Shown: positions 21,346 to 33,647, counted from the stretch's first letter. The stretch: 64,000 nt of DNA from Petunia secreta (GCA_029990175.1 JARKIP010000017.1:31049001-31113000); one strand, 5' to 3'. A program made the numbers and translations. The notes: generated from the sequence alone by a model not told the origin.

Positions 21346-21689
21346 ACTAATCATTAAAATCTGATTAGGTAGCCACTTTTATCATCAGTAAGAAAGATCT
21401 AGCGAGCACTAACAAATTAATTGTAAAATAACCAATTCTCATTAAAATATCAGTGGAAGGACAAATATGCCCTAGCTTCCATCAGATTTTATATGGGAAT
21501 AAAGGAAATTTTCTAATACAAACATTATTATCTCCATTCTCCCCAAGTAAACTTTTAATATGTACTTAAGCTAAAAAAGAGTTGCACGAGAAAACAAATC
21601 TCAATTTCCTCTCTCCATAAGTTTTTTTCTCTCTCTACATTTGTATTTTTTTATATAGAAACAAAAAATTTTCATCTCAACTCGATTTC
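21346..21689. other. Spacer, no gene
   Basis: AT-rich sequence with a CT-rich stretch at 21600-21640. No gene recognised. Confidence 0.4.
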
Positions 21690-21759
21690 TCTTCTCTCAC
21701 CATGGCTTACCATTCTAAAGCTTCTTCAATCTCCAGAACTTTTATCTTGATTTTACACT

Positions 21760-22090
21760 TGTTCAATTCCAGACTCCATAAAATTATCCTAGAAATTCTT
21801 AGTTGTTCAAGTAATAATTCAGAAAATTATCCCGGAGTTTTTTATTGTTCAAGATCAAACTCCAGAAAATTATCCAGAGGTTTTTAATTGTTCGAGCTCA
21901 AACTCCAGGATAATTTTCTGGGGTTTTTAATTAACTACAAGAAATTATCCTGAAGTTTATTACTGTTCAAGATCAAATTCCAGGAAATTATCTTGGGATT
22001 TTCGCTTGTTCACATTCAAACTTCAGGATATTATTCTTGGGTTTTCATTTATTCAAGTTTGAATTCTAAAAAATAGTTTGGGCTTTTAAT
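21760..22090. repeat. Degenerate tandem repeat with hairpin units
   Basis: Five or six imperfect units of about 40-45 bp built on TTGTTCAAGATCAAACTCC and AGAAAATTATCC(T)GGAGTTTTTAATT. Each unit contains an interrupted palindrome such as CTCCAGGATAATTTTCTGG. It ends at the truncated edge of the Athila-like element. Confidence 0.65.
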
Positions 22091-22114
22091 CTCTTGAAAT
22101 TGAAGTTGAAAAGT

Positions 22115-22653
22115 TGATGCTCGCGTCCAACCACTTAATCACTTCCTTCTGTACTACCTCTTTCATATTGGGGTTGAGCCTTCTCTAATGTTCTATAGAG
22201 GGTTTATGGACTTTCTCCAATAGAATCTTGTACATATAAAAGTCCGGTCTTATCCCCTTTTATGTCAGCAATGGTCCACCCTATTTCCTTCTTACACTCC
22301 TTTAGAACCTGCAATAATTGTTCTACCTGCACATCTAGCAAACACGATGAGATAATAACAGGTAAGGTAGAATTAGGTCCCAAGAATGCATATGTGAGGT
22401 GTGCAGGCAATGATTTCAGCTCCAGTTTCGGTGGCTCCTCAATGGAGGGTTTTGTTGGTGGTGTTGTCCTTTCAAACAAATTAAGAGGTTCAAACCTGGG
22501 TACTCTTGTCTAGTAGCCTTGGCCCTCAAGTGCCCCGACACATTCAACCAAGTCCTCGCCATCAACCATGTCCATATTAAATAGACATGCTTCTAACGAA
22601 TAATCAGGGTGGTACATCTGTTCAACCTCAATGTCAGGTCTACCATCTCTACA
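22115..22653 (-). pseudogene. Athila-like pol: protease-RT linker and RT N-terminus
   Basis: Readable blocks on the minus strand: [65 protein letters not shown], and, in another frame, RRLNPNMKEVVQKEVIKWLD. This is the classic plant gypsy linker (LKPLP-HL-YAFLG, E-LL-VL--HK-AIGW-IADIKG) leading into RT. It has in-frame stops after EGQGY and at the CIEH-like position near 22185, plus a frameshift. Homology stops at about 22115, before the RT active site. Confidence 0.8.
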
Positions 22654-23437
22654 TGATGTAGGGAAAACTACGCAGAAGCAATAATCTATACACAGAAGCA
22701 AATAAAATGAGATAACCAAGAAATAAAGATTGGGAAGACAAGAAATAAGAAGAAAGAATGAATCAAACTTACTAACGCAGATTGATTCCAAGGGAGAAAG
22801 AGAGGCGCGAACCAATTCAAGGAATCATACTAGGATGATTCTCATGGATTTCAAGTTTAAAGGATACATGAAGCTTCAAGCTTCTTCAAAGAAGGCAATG
22901 CCTCTCTTTCTTTTCTTCTCTATTCAAGATTCATAAACTAGCTAATCAAATGAAATGGCTAAGTGTGGCATTTATAGGTGTGCCATAGTCCTAAGTGAAA
23001 TGACTAAAAGCCCCTAAGTCTAGTTAAAACAATAGAATCACTTAGGGCTAAAGTTGGAATTACACAACAAAATAGTGGAAAACTCGGATGGTCTTCACAA
23101 CAAGTAGGCGCTCCGCCTGTTTGGGACTTCAGAGATTAGACATCAAATTGGGCGTCCGCCTGGTGGCATTTCCTGAGAGCTGGCATTCAACTAGGCGGTT
23201 CGCCTGGTTCAGTGGGCGGTTCGCCTGGTTCAGTGGGCAGTCCGCCTCCTCATGTGCCTTCTTGAAATGCCTTAAAACATGTCTCTTGAGCCCCTCCTTG
23301 TGGCCTAGATGGTCCTCCTTCCATGGTGCTCCAATACATGATCTTCAAGTCATTTTCGGAGCCCGTGATTTGTCCTCTTTGTGCTCTCAAGCTTGGCTGT
23401 TGATGGTTGGCACTTTGGGTCAATTTACCCCGCATCA
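22654..23437 (-). repeat. 3' LTR of the 5.4-kb LTR element
   Basis: About 784 bp, TGATGTAGGG...GCATCA. It has a run of G/C palindromes of the form GGCGGTTCGCC near 23108-23250. It is longer than the partner LTR by about 50 bp through internal indels. Confidence 0.85.
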
Positions 23438-23993
23438 TCCTCCCTTTCTTGAAAGGATTTCGTCCTCCAAAATCAAACCATCAAGCCTATATTCAAAACA
23501 AGCACAAATAAAGCTTCCCACTACAAGAGTAGGTTAGTGCCAAAAGTGTGGAAAACACACTCTTATGATAGAGCCAAGCATCAATGACAAAAAAAAGCTT
23601 ATGTCTCCAAAGGAAACAACAATTACTTGACTCAAAAAGAAAGTGCATCCAACACAAAGACCAGTAAAAAGATCAATAGGACATGGAACATGCAAGATGT
23701 AGCAATCAAATTCTCTATGACCCCTAAGCTTATGACCAACACACAAAGCCTTCAATGCATTTTTATCACAAGGTAACACATTGGCTTTGGCATGCTCAAC
23801 ACTCAAGGTGTTGGATGGAGTAGGCAAGATAGTTCAAGCGACAACTAACATCAAATGCCTCACTCCCCTTCTTAGAAGCATTCTTACACACACAAAGAGG
23901 TACCTCCTCACCTAAATATTCACCTCCAAGACAACCCCCCTCACTAAAACTTCCTAGGGAGGTCTCAAACAATGGATTATCCATAGAGTTAAG

Positions 23994-26458
23994 CTATCCA
24001 AACCATGGAGGTATAAACTCACACTCTACTCTAGTTTTATACAAATCACCATCACCATCGAAGATGCCCTCATATAAAGGATTAGTATAGGTACACTTCT
24101 CAAGTCCACTAGCAAACAAAGGTGAAGTATTCAAACTAGAGGCAACATCTACACTTGAGCAGTCATCGAACACAATTCGATCCATCTCATACACTAGAGA
24201 CTCTTCAATGTCACAACCATCGTCGCTATGACATAAGAGACCACCACTATCAAGTAAGCAATCAAAGGGAAGAATGAGATATTCATGCAATTCATCTTCT
24301 CCTTTATCAAATATGGGTGGTGTGTCATAATAAGGTTCACAAACAAGGTCAACTTCAATATTTTCACTAAACAGAGGTTCAATGAAAACCGAGCTCACAT
24401 CATGATGTGGCTTTTCAACCCTCTCAACTAGTGGTTCATTTGCACACACAAGTTGACCAAATGGCTTTACACTAGTTGCAAACACATTGTAATCATACAT
24501 ATCATCAACTAGTGTGGAGTTATCACAAACATTATCACAAGACAAGGAAGTAACATGCTCAAGGGAAGAAGAACTAACATATACCTTTGAGTGGCCATCT
24601 TGCCCACTCATTGCACTTGAAGTATTATGAATAGTTTCTCTACCTTGTAGCTCACAATTGGCGTCGTTTTCACCTTGTCTTTCCATTTTGGAACAAGATT
24701 GAGGCTTCATTGGTTTGCCTTTAAGAATCCCTACACAAAAATTCAAACATATAGAAGAAAAAGATAAAGGGTTAAGGTTAGAATAAGGGGTGCTCTCACT
24801 CTCAATGATTATTTTTCCCTCTCTCCGTTCCCTCATTTTTTATTTAAGGTCGGGTGTAGATTCGGGTGGTGACAACCCACTCACGTCACTCAACACAACC
24901 TCTCCTTTTTCCGCTCGAGAGTTTTCACCGGTCGCTCCCTTACTCCTCTCTATCTTTTGTCTCTCATATTCGGACGAGTTGGGACGAGGCTCAAGAATAC
25001 CCATAGCCGGAGTGCGTGGACTCTTTACATCAACCCAAAATCTAGGACTTGGAGACTCATCACTTGATTTCGCCTTCTTCTTTGTTGGTAAACCACTTAG
25101 CTTTGAAACTTGTGGTTTCGGGTTCACCTTGTTGACACTTGTCAACCCTTCACTTGCACTAGTCCCACCATTTGTTGTGATTGTAGGACTCTTCGATTGC
25201 AAATTTCCACCCATGGAATGAAGTTCTCGCTCCTTGCTCCTTAGTATAGCCAAAGAAGGTGTACTAGTAGGCAATTGGTCTCTTGCCCGATAAGGTACAA
25301 AATCATAAACCCTTTGCCCTATGCCCATAAGATACATATCCTTCATAACACTATACCGCACCCTCTTGTCATGCAACCATGGCTCACCTAGCCAAACATC
25401 ATAATGTTGCATGGGATACACATCACACCACACATAACTTTTGTAATTCCTATGAGATATGAGTAACCGAGCCTCCTTAGAAACCCACATTCCATCATAC
25501 TAATAAGGATCCCCTAGCTCACGGCATGGTATCCTTAACCTATCAACCAAAGATGTGCTAATACAATTGGCATCGGTCTCATCAATTTGAGCAAGCATCC
25601 TCCAACACCATTTACCTCAACAACGAACCTACGTTTACCCAAGTTTCGTAGAGATGCATCCAAGAGAGAACTTGAATAACCACGAGTGTCAACACCAACA
25701 ACTTGGGTCTCCCTTATCCCTTCTCTCTTAGCAATATTTCTAGGGTAACTTCCACTTCCCGTCACTCTTCCAACATTAGATGAGTTGTTGAAAGTCGAGG
25801 AAAGAACCTTGCCATGGAACCCATGAGAACCCCTCACCTTGGTTCTATTGGCCATAGCACCACTCCTACTACAACTATCCAAGCCCCTCACGACATTGAT
25901 AGAACAATACATTCTCCTTGTAGCAAGAGCAACAACATCTCTCAAACTACACTTCACATGGGAATTAGAAGCATTTGGTCACTTAGCACAACTAGAAGAT
26001 GCAACCTTCCTCTTTCCCATGGAACAACCACCACCTCTTCCCACACTAATAGAAGGACCTCTATTACCCTTTTGTTTATATGGAGCAACACAAAAAGAAG
26101 AAGATGCACATGAATAATCCCTATAACAATCTTCATTAACATTTCCTATGTCACTATTTTCATATTTTAATTCATCACAAGAAGAGTAAGTAGAAACATC
26201 AAACCTTGAAGCGTCACCATCTTCGACTTCTTGACTAGAAGCATAAGAGTCATCACATTCGTCTTCACAAGCTTCATAGTCTTCATGAGTCTTATGATCA
26301 TCATAGTAACCCGCTTCATCATCATACGAGCCATAGTTCCCCGAATCATCATAGCAATGTCCATCATCACCCTCGTAGGAATCATAGTCTCCACCATCAT
26401 CATGACAACTCGCATTATCCCCACATGAGTCATAACCTCCACAATCATCATCCGACAT
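23994..26458 (-). pseudogene. Gag/protease-like polyprotein of the 5.4-kb LTR element
   Basis: One coding unit of about 820 codons from ATG at 26458 to 23994, interrupted by stops at about 25979, 25500 and 24838 and one frameshift near 25615. N-terminal part: an unusual Asp/Tyr/Gly/Ser-rich run (25979-26458) built on YDSxGD-like repeats, then a Cys/Gly/Arg segment. Middle: a retropepsin-like stretch with DANCISTSLVDRLRIP, where the catalytic D-T/S-G appears as D-E-T-D, followed by WCDVYPMQHYDVWLGEPWL, which matches the 'VLPM-x4-LLGRPW' end of gypsy proteases. C-terminal part: acidic, no recognised domain. No zinc knuckle was recognised. Confidence 0.55.
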
Positions 26459-27369
26459 AATTGAAACACCAAGAGAAAGAACCTCACAAAATCACTCCCT
26501 CACGTGTATCACTCAATATATGAACACTCAAGGGCAAGGCCTTAGTCTCTTAGAAACCACGGTGATCACAACTAGTATGTCCAAGTATTGGCTCGGAATG
26601 AAGTTAATAGGACTTTATGGACGGCCGGCTATTTTAAGTGCACACTTGAGGCCAAGAAAGTTCTAAGACTCTTCTTTGAATTCTAATCTCCTCCGCACGA
26701 ATGTCCTAATACACTCAAGAGTTAGTGTCTTTCAAGTAGGCCAATTATCCTAGAAACACTAATCAAGAAGTCCGGAGGCAAAGAACAAGAGAAAAACTAT
26801 AAGAAAAACTACCCGGAACCCTTAACTGGGGGAGGCGCTCCGCCTACCAAAGTCCAAAAGAGGGACTTTTGCTGAGACGGTCCACTTAAAGCTGAATCTG
26901 CAACTTTTAAACAACGGTTTTTTTGACTCGTTTTGCACCCAAATTCCAAACGGTTTCAAGTTGTTTTCAACTCCCAATGGTACCCAAAGGTGTATTCAAC
27001 TATTCTAAGCAATCCCCAATGATTTTAAACCTCAAACAATCAATAAGAAGCTTCGATTCAAGTGTTGAAGTAAAATTTCAATGTTTTCAAAATTGGGGGT
27101 TTTGATTCTTCAACTTTTGAATAACAACACCAAATCACGATATTAGGGTACCAAATCAATAGGAAATCAATATAGAACAAACCCCAATAACTTTTAACAC
27201 TTGGGGAATCAAATCCAATCTGCAATATAATTTCTTTTCAACTTTTTCAATTTTTTTTCTTTTTCAAGCTAAGAACAATAGCAACAATAAGAACAAGAAT
27301 CTAAAGATACGATGAATAAGGAAAGAGGATTCGTAAGAACAAAACCCTATCCTTGCTCTAATACCAAAC
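26459..27369 (-). other. Leader of the 5.4-kb LTR element
   Basis: Untranslated region between the primer site (27366-27353) and the gag-like ATG. Contains one GGAGGCGCTCCGCC palindrome at about 26823 related to those in the LTRs. No protein-coding content seen. Confidence 0.6.
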
Positions 27370-28101
27370 TGATGTAGGAAAAACTACACGGAATCAATAA
27401 TCTATACACGGAAGCAAGTAAAACGAGATAACAAAGAAATATAGATTGGGAAGGCAAGAAATAAGAAGAAAGAATGAGGGAGAACCAATTCAAGGAATCA
27501 TACTAGGATTCTCATGGATTCCAAGTTTAAGGGATACATGAAGCTTCAAGCTTCTTCAAAGAAGGTGATGCCTCTCTTTCCTTTCTTCTCTATTCAAGAG
27601 TCATAAACTAGCAAATGGCTAAGTGTGACATTTATAGGTGTGTCACACTCCTAAGTGAAATGACTAAAAGCCCCTAAGTCTAGTTAAAACAATAGAAGTC
27701 ACTTAGGGCTAAAGTTGGAATTATACAACAAAATAGTGGAAAACTCGGATGGTCTTCACAGAAAGTAGACGCTCCGCCTGTTTTGGATTTCAGAGATCAG
27801 ACAGCAATGTGGGCAGTCCGCCTCTATTTTGGGCGGTCCGCCTAGTGGCATTTCCTAAGAGCTGGTATTCAACTAGGTGGTCCGCCTGGTTTAATGGGGG
27901 GCGGTCCGCCTCCTCCTGTGCCTTCTTGAAACGCCTCAAAATGTGTCTCTTGAGCCCCTCCTTGTGGCCTAGATGGTCTTCCTTTCTTGGTGCTCCAATG
28001 CATGATCTTCAAGTCATTTCCGGAGCCCGTGACCTGTCCTCTTTGTGCTCTCAAACTTGGCTCTTGATGGTTGGCGCTTTAGCTCAATTTGTCCTGCATC
28101 A
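27370..28101 (-). repeat. 5' LTR of the 5.4-kb LTR element
   Basis: About 732 bp, aligned throughout with 22654-23437. Contains GGGCGGTCCGCC palindromes near 27770-27915. Small differences from the other LTR are frequent, so the insertion is not recent. Confidence 0.85.
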
Positions 28102-28560
28102 CTACAAGTGAGCGATTAGCAAACTCACTTGGTCTCTTCATAGGCTTTTGCACATTAAACATAACCTCCTCATTAGTTAGCCTCATTTTCATCTCTCATG
28201 CCTCACAATCAATAATTTCCTTCCCTGTTGCAAGGAATGGTCTTCCCAAAATAATGGGGATATCCTCATCCACTTGGCAATCAAGAATAACAAAATTTGC
28301 GGGAAACACAAACCTGTCAACTTGAACCAGAATATCATCCAAAATACCTGCTGGTTGTTTCAAACTTCTATCAACCAGTTGCAGGTTCATTGAAGTGGGT
28401 CGTGCCCTGCTTATGCCCAATTTTTTGTAAACAATCAACGACATCAAATTAATGCTGGCTCCTAAATCTAACTGGGCTTTGGCAAAAGTATGGTTGCCAA
28501 TAGTACACGAGATAGTAAAACTGCTCGGGTCTGGTAATTTCTACGCCACTGGTCTAGTCA
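28102..28560 (-). pseudogene. Athila-like retropepsin
   Basis: Minus strand: [20 protein letters not shown] holds the aspartic-protease site in the D-L-G-A-S-I-N-L-M form typical of Athila-like gypsy elements; [20 protein letters not shown] and [20 protein letters not shown] give the flap and the ILGRPF C-terminal block. A stop follows at about 28196 (before EMKMRLTNEEV). The cut at 28102 is the target site of the 5.4-kb element. Confidence 0.88.
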
Positions 28561-28729
28561 CTACTGCACTGCATGTGAGAGTCAAAGTGATTGTAGCCAA
28601 ATCATGAAAATCAAACTTTCGGGACATCAGATGCTTCATCATTTTTGCTTACCCCGACATCTCTCTCAAGGCATCTATTAATGATATATTAATTTGTATC
28701 TGCTTCAACATCTGCATGAACTTTTTATA

Positions 28730-29110
28730 CTAGTCCTCCTTCTGATGTTTCGCCAATCTCTGCGGGAAAGGAGGGAGAGGTCTTTTCTTACCATTGAGTT
28801 GATTCTCTTCTAGTTCAGCTTCTTTTCTAGCTACTTTCTTTGGTGTAGGATCAACTTCATTACCCTGATTAGGTTGTGCCTGCTGAACTTCCCCTCCTGT
28901 AAGATCCAAGGGCTCATCTCTATATAATTGCACGGGGACAGTCTGCAAAGTTTCTCTCTTTATCCCTTCTTGCTCTTTGTATAAATCTCTTGCATTCCTT
29001 AGATTCACTGCCGTCAGCTGCTTGTTGTCTTGGTCCTTAGGATTCACAATGGTATCACCAGGCAAAGCTCCCTGAGGTCTGTTATTCAAGGCTTTATAAA
29101 TTTGACCCAA
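28730..29110 (-). pseudogene. Athila-like gag-protease spacer
   Basis: Open frame with the Pro/Lys/Glu-rich linker between gag and protease: EVDPTPKKVARKEAELE, then KKRPLPPFPQRLAKHQKED. PPFPQRL is the conserved phrase upstream of Athila-type proteases. Confidence 0.75.
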
Positions 29111-29476
29111 TTGGGTCTCAATATTTTTGATAGCAATGTCGTGTGTCGTCAGCTACTCCTGTATTTTGCCCTTAGTACCCACTAATTGGTGAAACATTCC
29201 TTCAATATTTGACATTCTATCATCATTCTGAATTGGTGCTGGCTGCTATGATGGTACATATATCTGCTGTGAAACCTACTAATTATAGCCAGCTTGTCTC
29301 TGGTATGGTACCATTTGGCCCTGTGGTAATGCAGGCCTATATTGGAATTGTTGAGATTGCTGGCCCTACTGTTGTGCACCTTCTCTCTGGCTACCATAAT
29401 TGTTCACATAATTAACATCTTCACTATAAACCTGAGTGTGAGGATCAAACTCACTGTAAACTAGCTCAGACACTAG
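29111..29476 (-). pseudogene. Athila-like gag C-terminal low-complexity region
   Basis: Q/Y/P-rich remains corresponding to the zinc-knuckle-free tail of Athila gag, broken by stops. No other gene. Confidence 0.5.
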
Positions 29477-29885
29477 TTAGATAACACACGGTGTGCATAA
29501 TCCACCGTTTGTAGCATCAAGTATATGAACTTGCTTGGTTCCCATTTCTTCAATTTTCTTAGTCAACAACTGCAATTGAATCATCATTGTTTCCAACTGC
29601 TCATCTCTGGATGAATTAGTATCAACTGCAACTGAATGAACAATTGGTGTGATAGATGAATCTCTTGTTGACCAGCCCGAATTCTGTGCCATTGTCTCCA
29701 ATAATTGTTTTGCTTCTACAAAATTCTTGCTTAAGAATGATCCCCAAGCAGAAGAATCAATATTAGCCTTCAGATATTCATTCAGACCCATGTAAAACCT
29801 CTGTCCCAACATCTGCTCCGGAATCCTATGATGTGGGCACTTTAACAATAAGCTTTTGAACCGTCCCCAAGCTTCTTGCATTGAC
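29477..29885 (-). pseudogene. Athila-like gag, C-terminal half of Retrotrans_gag domain
   Basis: Blocks MQEAWGRFKSLLLKCPHHRI, QRFYMGLNEYLKANID, FVEAKQLLETMAQNSGWSTR follow the gag order 'EAWERFKELLRKCPHHG - F-x-GL - LLE-MA-N'. The sequence resumes exactly where the fragment at 60333 stops (KPLES before the cut), so gag was split by the insertion of the giant element. Confidence 0.85.
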
Positions 29886-31491
29886 TGTTGACACCCAATT
29901 TTGTCCCCTGTTTTCAAAATCAACCGCTCTTGAATTTACACGCACCTGTGTATTCCATTTCTACCTCGTCAATTATCTTCAAAATTACCTTCTCATAATA
30001 TCATGGTGATTAAGGCCATTTTTCAAAGCATCGTCCCAAATCATAGCTATTTTTACAATTTTTCTACAATTGTTTCTATTTTTAACCAAAATTATTCAAA
30101 ATTTCTCCAAGCCTCAAAATTATAATTTTTAGGCATTTTAGCCTTCATAACATTTTAAAGTTGATTTCCTAATTTTTCTATAATTTTTATACCTTTTTAA
30201 ATCTATTTTATACCACTTTATACCACTTTATACCTATTTTATACCTATTTACATAATATTTATACATATATCCATGTATATACACACAAAGCACACACAT
30301 CAGCTTTCTTTTACACGTCACCTGCCTACGTGGCTTAATCTTGGCCGTCCACCATACTGATCCAACGGCCAAGATACGATTTTCCTATTTTAACTATACA
30401 ACCCCCCAAAACCTAAAAACTATCCCCATTTCCCCCACCCCCTCAGCCGCAACCCTCCTCTCTCTCCCTTTGTTGATTCAAGTCGCCACCCCCCCTCGAT
30501 TAATTTTTCGGCCGTTTCGACTGGAGAAAATTGGGGGAAATGACATTGCCTTGATCCTCGCACTACAAAACTTTGGTACCATTGGATGGTTTCGACGGAG
30601 GTCAAAATTGATCTCTCGTCGATGAGGTTTCTGTCATCGGAAAAAGAACGCCGGTGATGTGATTCGCTAAAATTGCTTGACACCAGTGTAAGGAAAGGGA
30701 AAACCCCCTGTGCATGACCGGAATTGGGTCAATTCGAATCCGATTCCAAACCTAAATGGGTAATCGTCCTTCTTTCTCTTTTGACGTTTTGATTTATATG
30801 AATCCATGCCTAAAACTTGCCTACATTTTCTGTGTATAAATATGTCACGCGTTATTTGCTAATTGACTAGTTAAAATCCATGTGATTATTATTCTTGTTA
30901 ATTCACTGGTTTAAGCTAAATGTTTCTTTGAATTCTCACATGTCCGAGTGACATATAATCATTATTTATGCCTTAAGACATCTCTGTTAATTTCTGAATG
31001 AAAATCAGGGGCAATTCATGAGTCGTCTATGTTCTTTCTTGTTTTTTGCAATGAATTTAGTCCCCTACTTTGTCAAGATACATATTCCTCATGATTATAT
31101 TCAGAATCTGTGTGATGACCTATTAAAAGAATCTAGATTTATTTGAAATTGAATCTGTGATTGAAATTGGTGATGGAAATCTGTTTAGCTAATTGGGCAG
31201 TATCAATATGACTTTTAATGGAAATTTACTAGGGTGATTAGGAGATTCTCAAGCGTAAATGAGTCTAGAACAATCCTACACACTTGGGTTTGAACCTGGA
31301 TGTATTACTGATCAAAGGGAAGAGTTATATTTGCTAAAGGATTTGATTTACCTTAGGCTTAGGGTCTGATTTGAGCTATACTTGGAAAGTCCACCTAAGT
31401 GGATCCCTTTAATTATGGAAAGCCATAATCTTTTGCCTTTTGTGTCTTGCGTTTGAATTTGAACCTTTGCTTCCCCTCACCTATATAAGAA

Positions 31492-31498
31492 GGTTCTA
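31492..31498 (+). promoter_or_regulatory. TATA box of the Ogre-type 5' LTR
   Basis: CACCTATATAAGAAGG, followed by a C/A-rich leader (CATACTCATTACACTCATAC). Transcription would start near 31,520-31,530, giving a U3 of about 1.6 kb (inference). The copy in the 3' LTR is at 58197-58203. Confidence 0.6.
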
Positions 31499-32534
31499 TT
31501 AGACAATAGAGACGCAGAGTTCCCTGGTATCAACACCCAGCATACTCATTACACTCATACACTGAGCTCTGCAATATTGTTCACACGCAGAAACACCTAG
31601 CATACCCTATACTCTTTCCTGTTTGCTTTTAAAATATTTAGAAGGCTCTTGCTATTGTTTGCTCCCTGGTCTGGATACCTGCAAGCACTAAACATCATTC
31701 ATAGCTCTGTTTGTTTTGTTTTAACACCACTGAAGGTATTCCTCATCCTTTTCTCTTTCTTCTTTAACTGCATATTGCCTTTTTATTAGAAACTGGTCTT
31801 CTCTTCCTATTTGTCTTGGATTGGGACTGCTTGTGTGATTACTTCTTATGCTCTGTATATACTTGATTGAAAGGCTGCACTCTTGCTCTTGTTAGTACAT
31901 ATTCAAAGTGTCCTGGTTGCCTTTTGTGCTAATCGTTCATGCAGAGGATATTCCTAAGGGATGCCAAGGAATTGTTATAGGTTTTGGCCCTTACTTAGAT
32001 CCCAGTGAGGGTACTCTGGCTGTCTGCAAGCCCTAGGCCTTGACAACCTGGTTTCTGACTCTTAAACTCGGACTCCCTAATCCAGACATTGGTTATATTA
32101 CATCTAGTAGACAAACTGAGAACCTTGACTATGCTTAGTATGATTTATCCCTTACCTGATGAACCATGCCCTTTGAAATTGCCCCCATTGTGTATATTCA
32201 TTAGGTTCCCCTATTGTATATGTTTAAAATAGGGTACGCAGTTACTAGACTGTGTACAAAGGGCTAAACAGGAGCCCCCCCCTCTCTCTTTTTCTCCTTG
32301 TGTGCTGCATCATCCATGTCTCCAGTTTCTCCTCTTTGAAAACTAAGTTGTGTCACCCTTTTAGATACCTACACGCTTCTTAGGTGGTAATGTTACTGAT
32401 TCTGGTGTGCATCACAGGTTTTAGACTATTCAAAAATATGTTTTGTAAAGCTCAGATTAGAACTATATCTTGAAAACTGAACTTGTTCACGAAAGTTTGA
32501 AACCTGGACATGTTACGCTAAAATAAAGTTGTTT

Positions 32535-32745
32535 CTGTTTGCACAAATAGTCCAGGCCCATAACGTTTTAGAAAACAGGCCTCTTTATGTGTTTTAGTCG
32601 TTTCTTGTTTTGCGCAAATGGTCCAGGCCCATAACGTTTTAGAAAATAGGCCTCTTTATGTGTTTTAGTCGTTTCTTGTTTTGCGTAGTTGGTCAAGTCC
32701 CATTAACCCTTTTAAATCATGGCCTGCTTATGTGTTAAAACATTT
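32535..32745 (+). repeat. Three 71-bp direct repeats inside the LTR
   Basis: TCCAGGCCCATAACGTTTTA starts at 32551 and 32622, and a diverged third copy at 32693, all with TTATGTGTTTTAGTCGTTTC. The same array is in the 3' LTR at about 59250-59465. Confidence 0.85.
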
Positions 32746-33647
32746 TTAACTACTCTAAACGCTCCTATACACTAATCTAATAGTGTATATGGGTGTATAA
32801 AGTTTTGGGGGTCATTTATACATTTTAAAAGTATTTTTTTCAAGCTATAACTAATCTAGATCATGTACCTGCATGCCTATATCTATATGTTACCTGCATG
32901 CCTATATCTATATGTATATACTCTTACGTGTGATAATCCTTATTTGCATCTGTGTGCTTTTGCGAAACCCGTTTTCAAAAATAGCCCATTTTATCCATAT
33001 ATATACGTTTCTAAAATCTGACCCCAATACCAAAAGGCCATTAAGGTTAGGGCTCGATAATTAATGACGAGTCACACCGACCCTAAATGAGCCGGCATTT
33101 TATTTTTAAAACAAACTCCTTTTGGTCCTTTGTTAAACCCAAAATTATCAAATTATTTATATACTCTTTTCAAAATGTGATTACAATTGTAAGATAAATT
33201 TGTATGGCATCACTTGTTTATGATTAGGCTTTGACATTAGAGGCCGTAAACACGACTAGGCTCAGAACCTAGGCCGAATATGAAAACTGTTTTGTATGTG
33301 TGTGTATAAGCATGTTCTATCTTAGCCTAAATGTTAAATCCAAGTTAGTATGATAATAGACATTGTTTACATCCCAAAACTAAGACTCGGACGGTAACCA
33401 CCCTTTTGATGGGATTCGGGGAAGTGCCTAACACCTTCTTCCCTGAGTCACTTGGACTTCTTACCCTACAGAATCTCTGAAATAGACTAGTAGACCTTTT
33501 AAACTTAACTCTAGACACTTAGGTGACCTAATACGCCTTAGAACTATATTAGGTGGCGACTCCAAAACCTTAACTCAAATGAGTTCACCCAGTCAAATCC
33601 GAAACCCGACTCGCCTCGAGTTGAGTCCAAAATCGGGTATGACAGAA

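Larger units (their letters stand above)
22654..28101 (-). mobile_element. Non-autonomous LTR retrotransposon (LARD / TR-GAG-like), 5.4 kb
   Basis: Two direct LTRs (22654-23437 and 27370-28101), each starting TGATGTAGG and ending GCATCA, flanked by the 5-bp duplication CTACA (22649-22653 and 28102-28106). On the minus strand a primer site resembling the 3' end of initiator tRNA-Met (TTGGTATTAGAGCA, 27366-27353) follows the 5' LTR, and a purine tract (AAGAAAGGGAGGA, 23450-23438) precedes the 3' LTR. The interior encodes one gag/protease-like polyprotein and nothing resembling RT, RNase H or integrase, so it needs partner enzymes. It interrupts the Athila-like pol. Confidence 0.85.
29886..33644 (+). 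repeat. 5' LTR of the Ogre-type element (3.76 kb)
   Basis: Starts TGTTGACACC, ends GGGTATGACA. Carries a small duplication of CCTGCATGCCTATATCTATA (about 32870-32915) that the 3' LTR lacks, three 71-bp direct repeats near 32535-32745 and a TATATAA box at 31492-31498. In the first 175 bases I count about 11 substitutions against the 3' LTR plus small indels; long later stretches are identical. Confidence 0.95.

Noticed and set aside
23088..23537. 149-codon plus-strand frame, with a relative at 27749-28111
   Set aside because: LTR sequence of the 5.4-kb element read antisense.
26167..26487. Met-rich 106-codon frame
   Set aside because: Frame shadow of the Asp/Tyr-rich gag-like ORF on the same strand.
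30341..30625. Small ORF in the LTR, repeated at 57065-57340
   Set aside because: Present in both LTRs in non-identical frames; lies in U3 of the Ogre-type LTR, no domain recognised.
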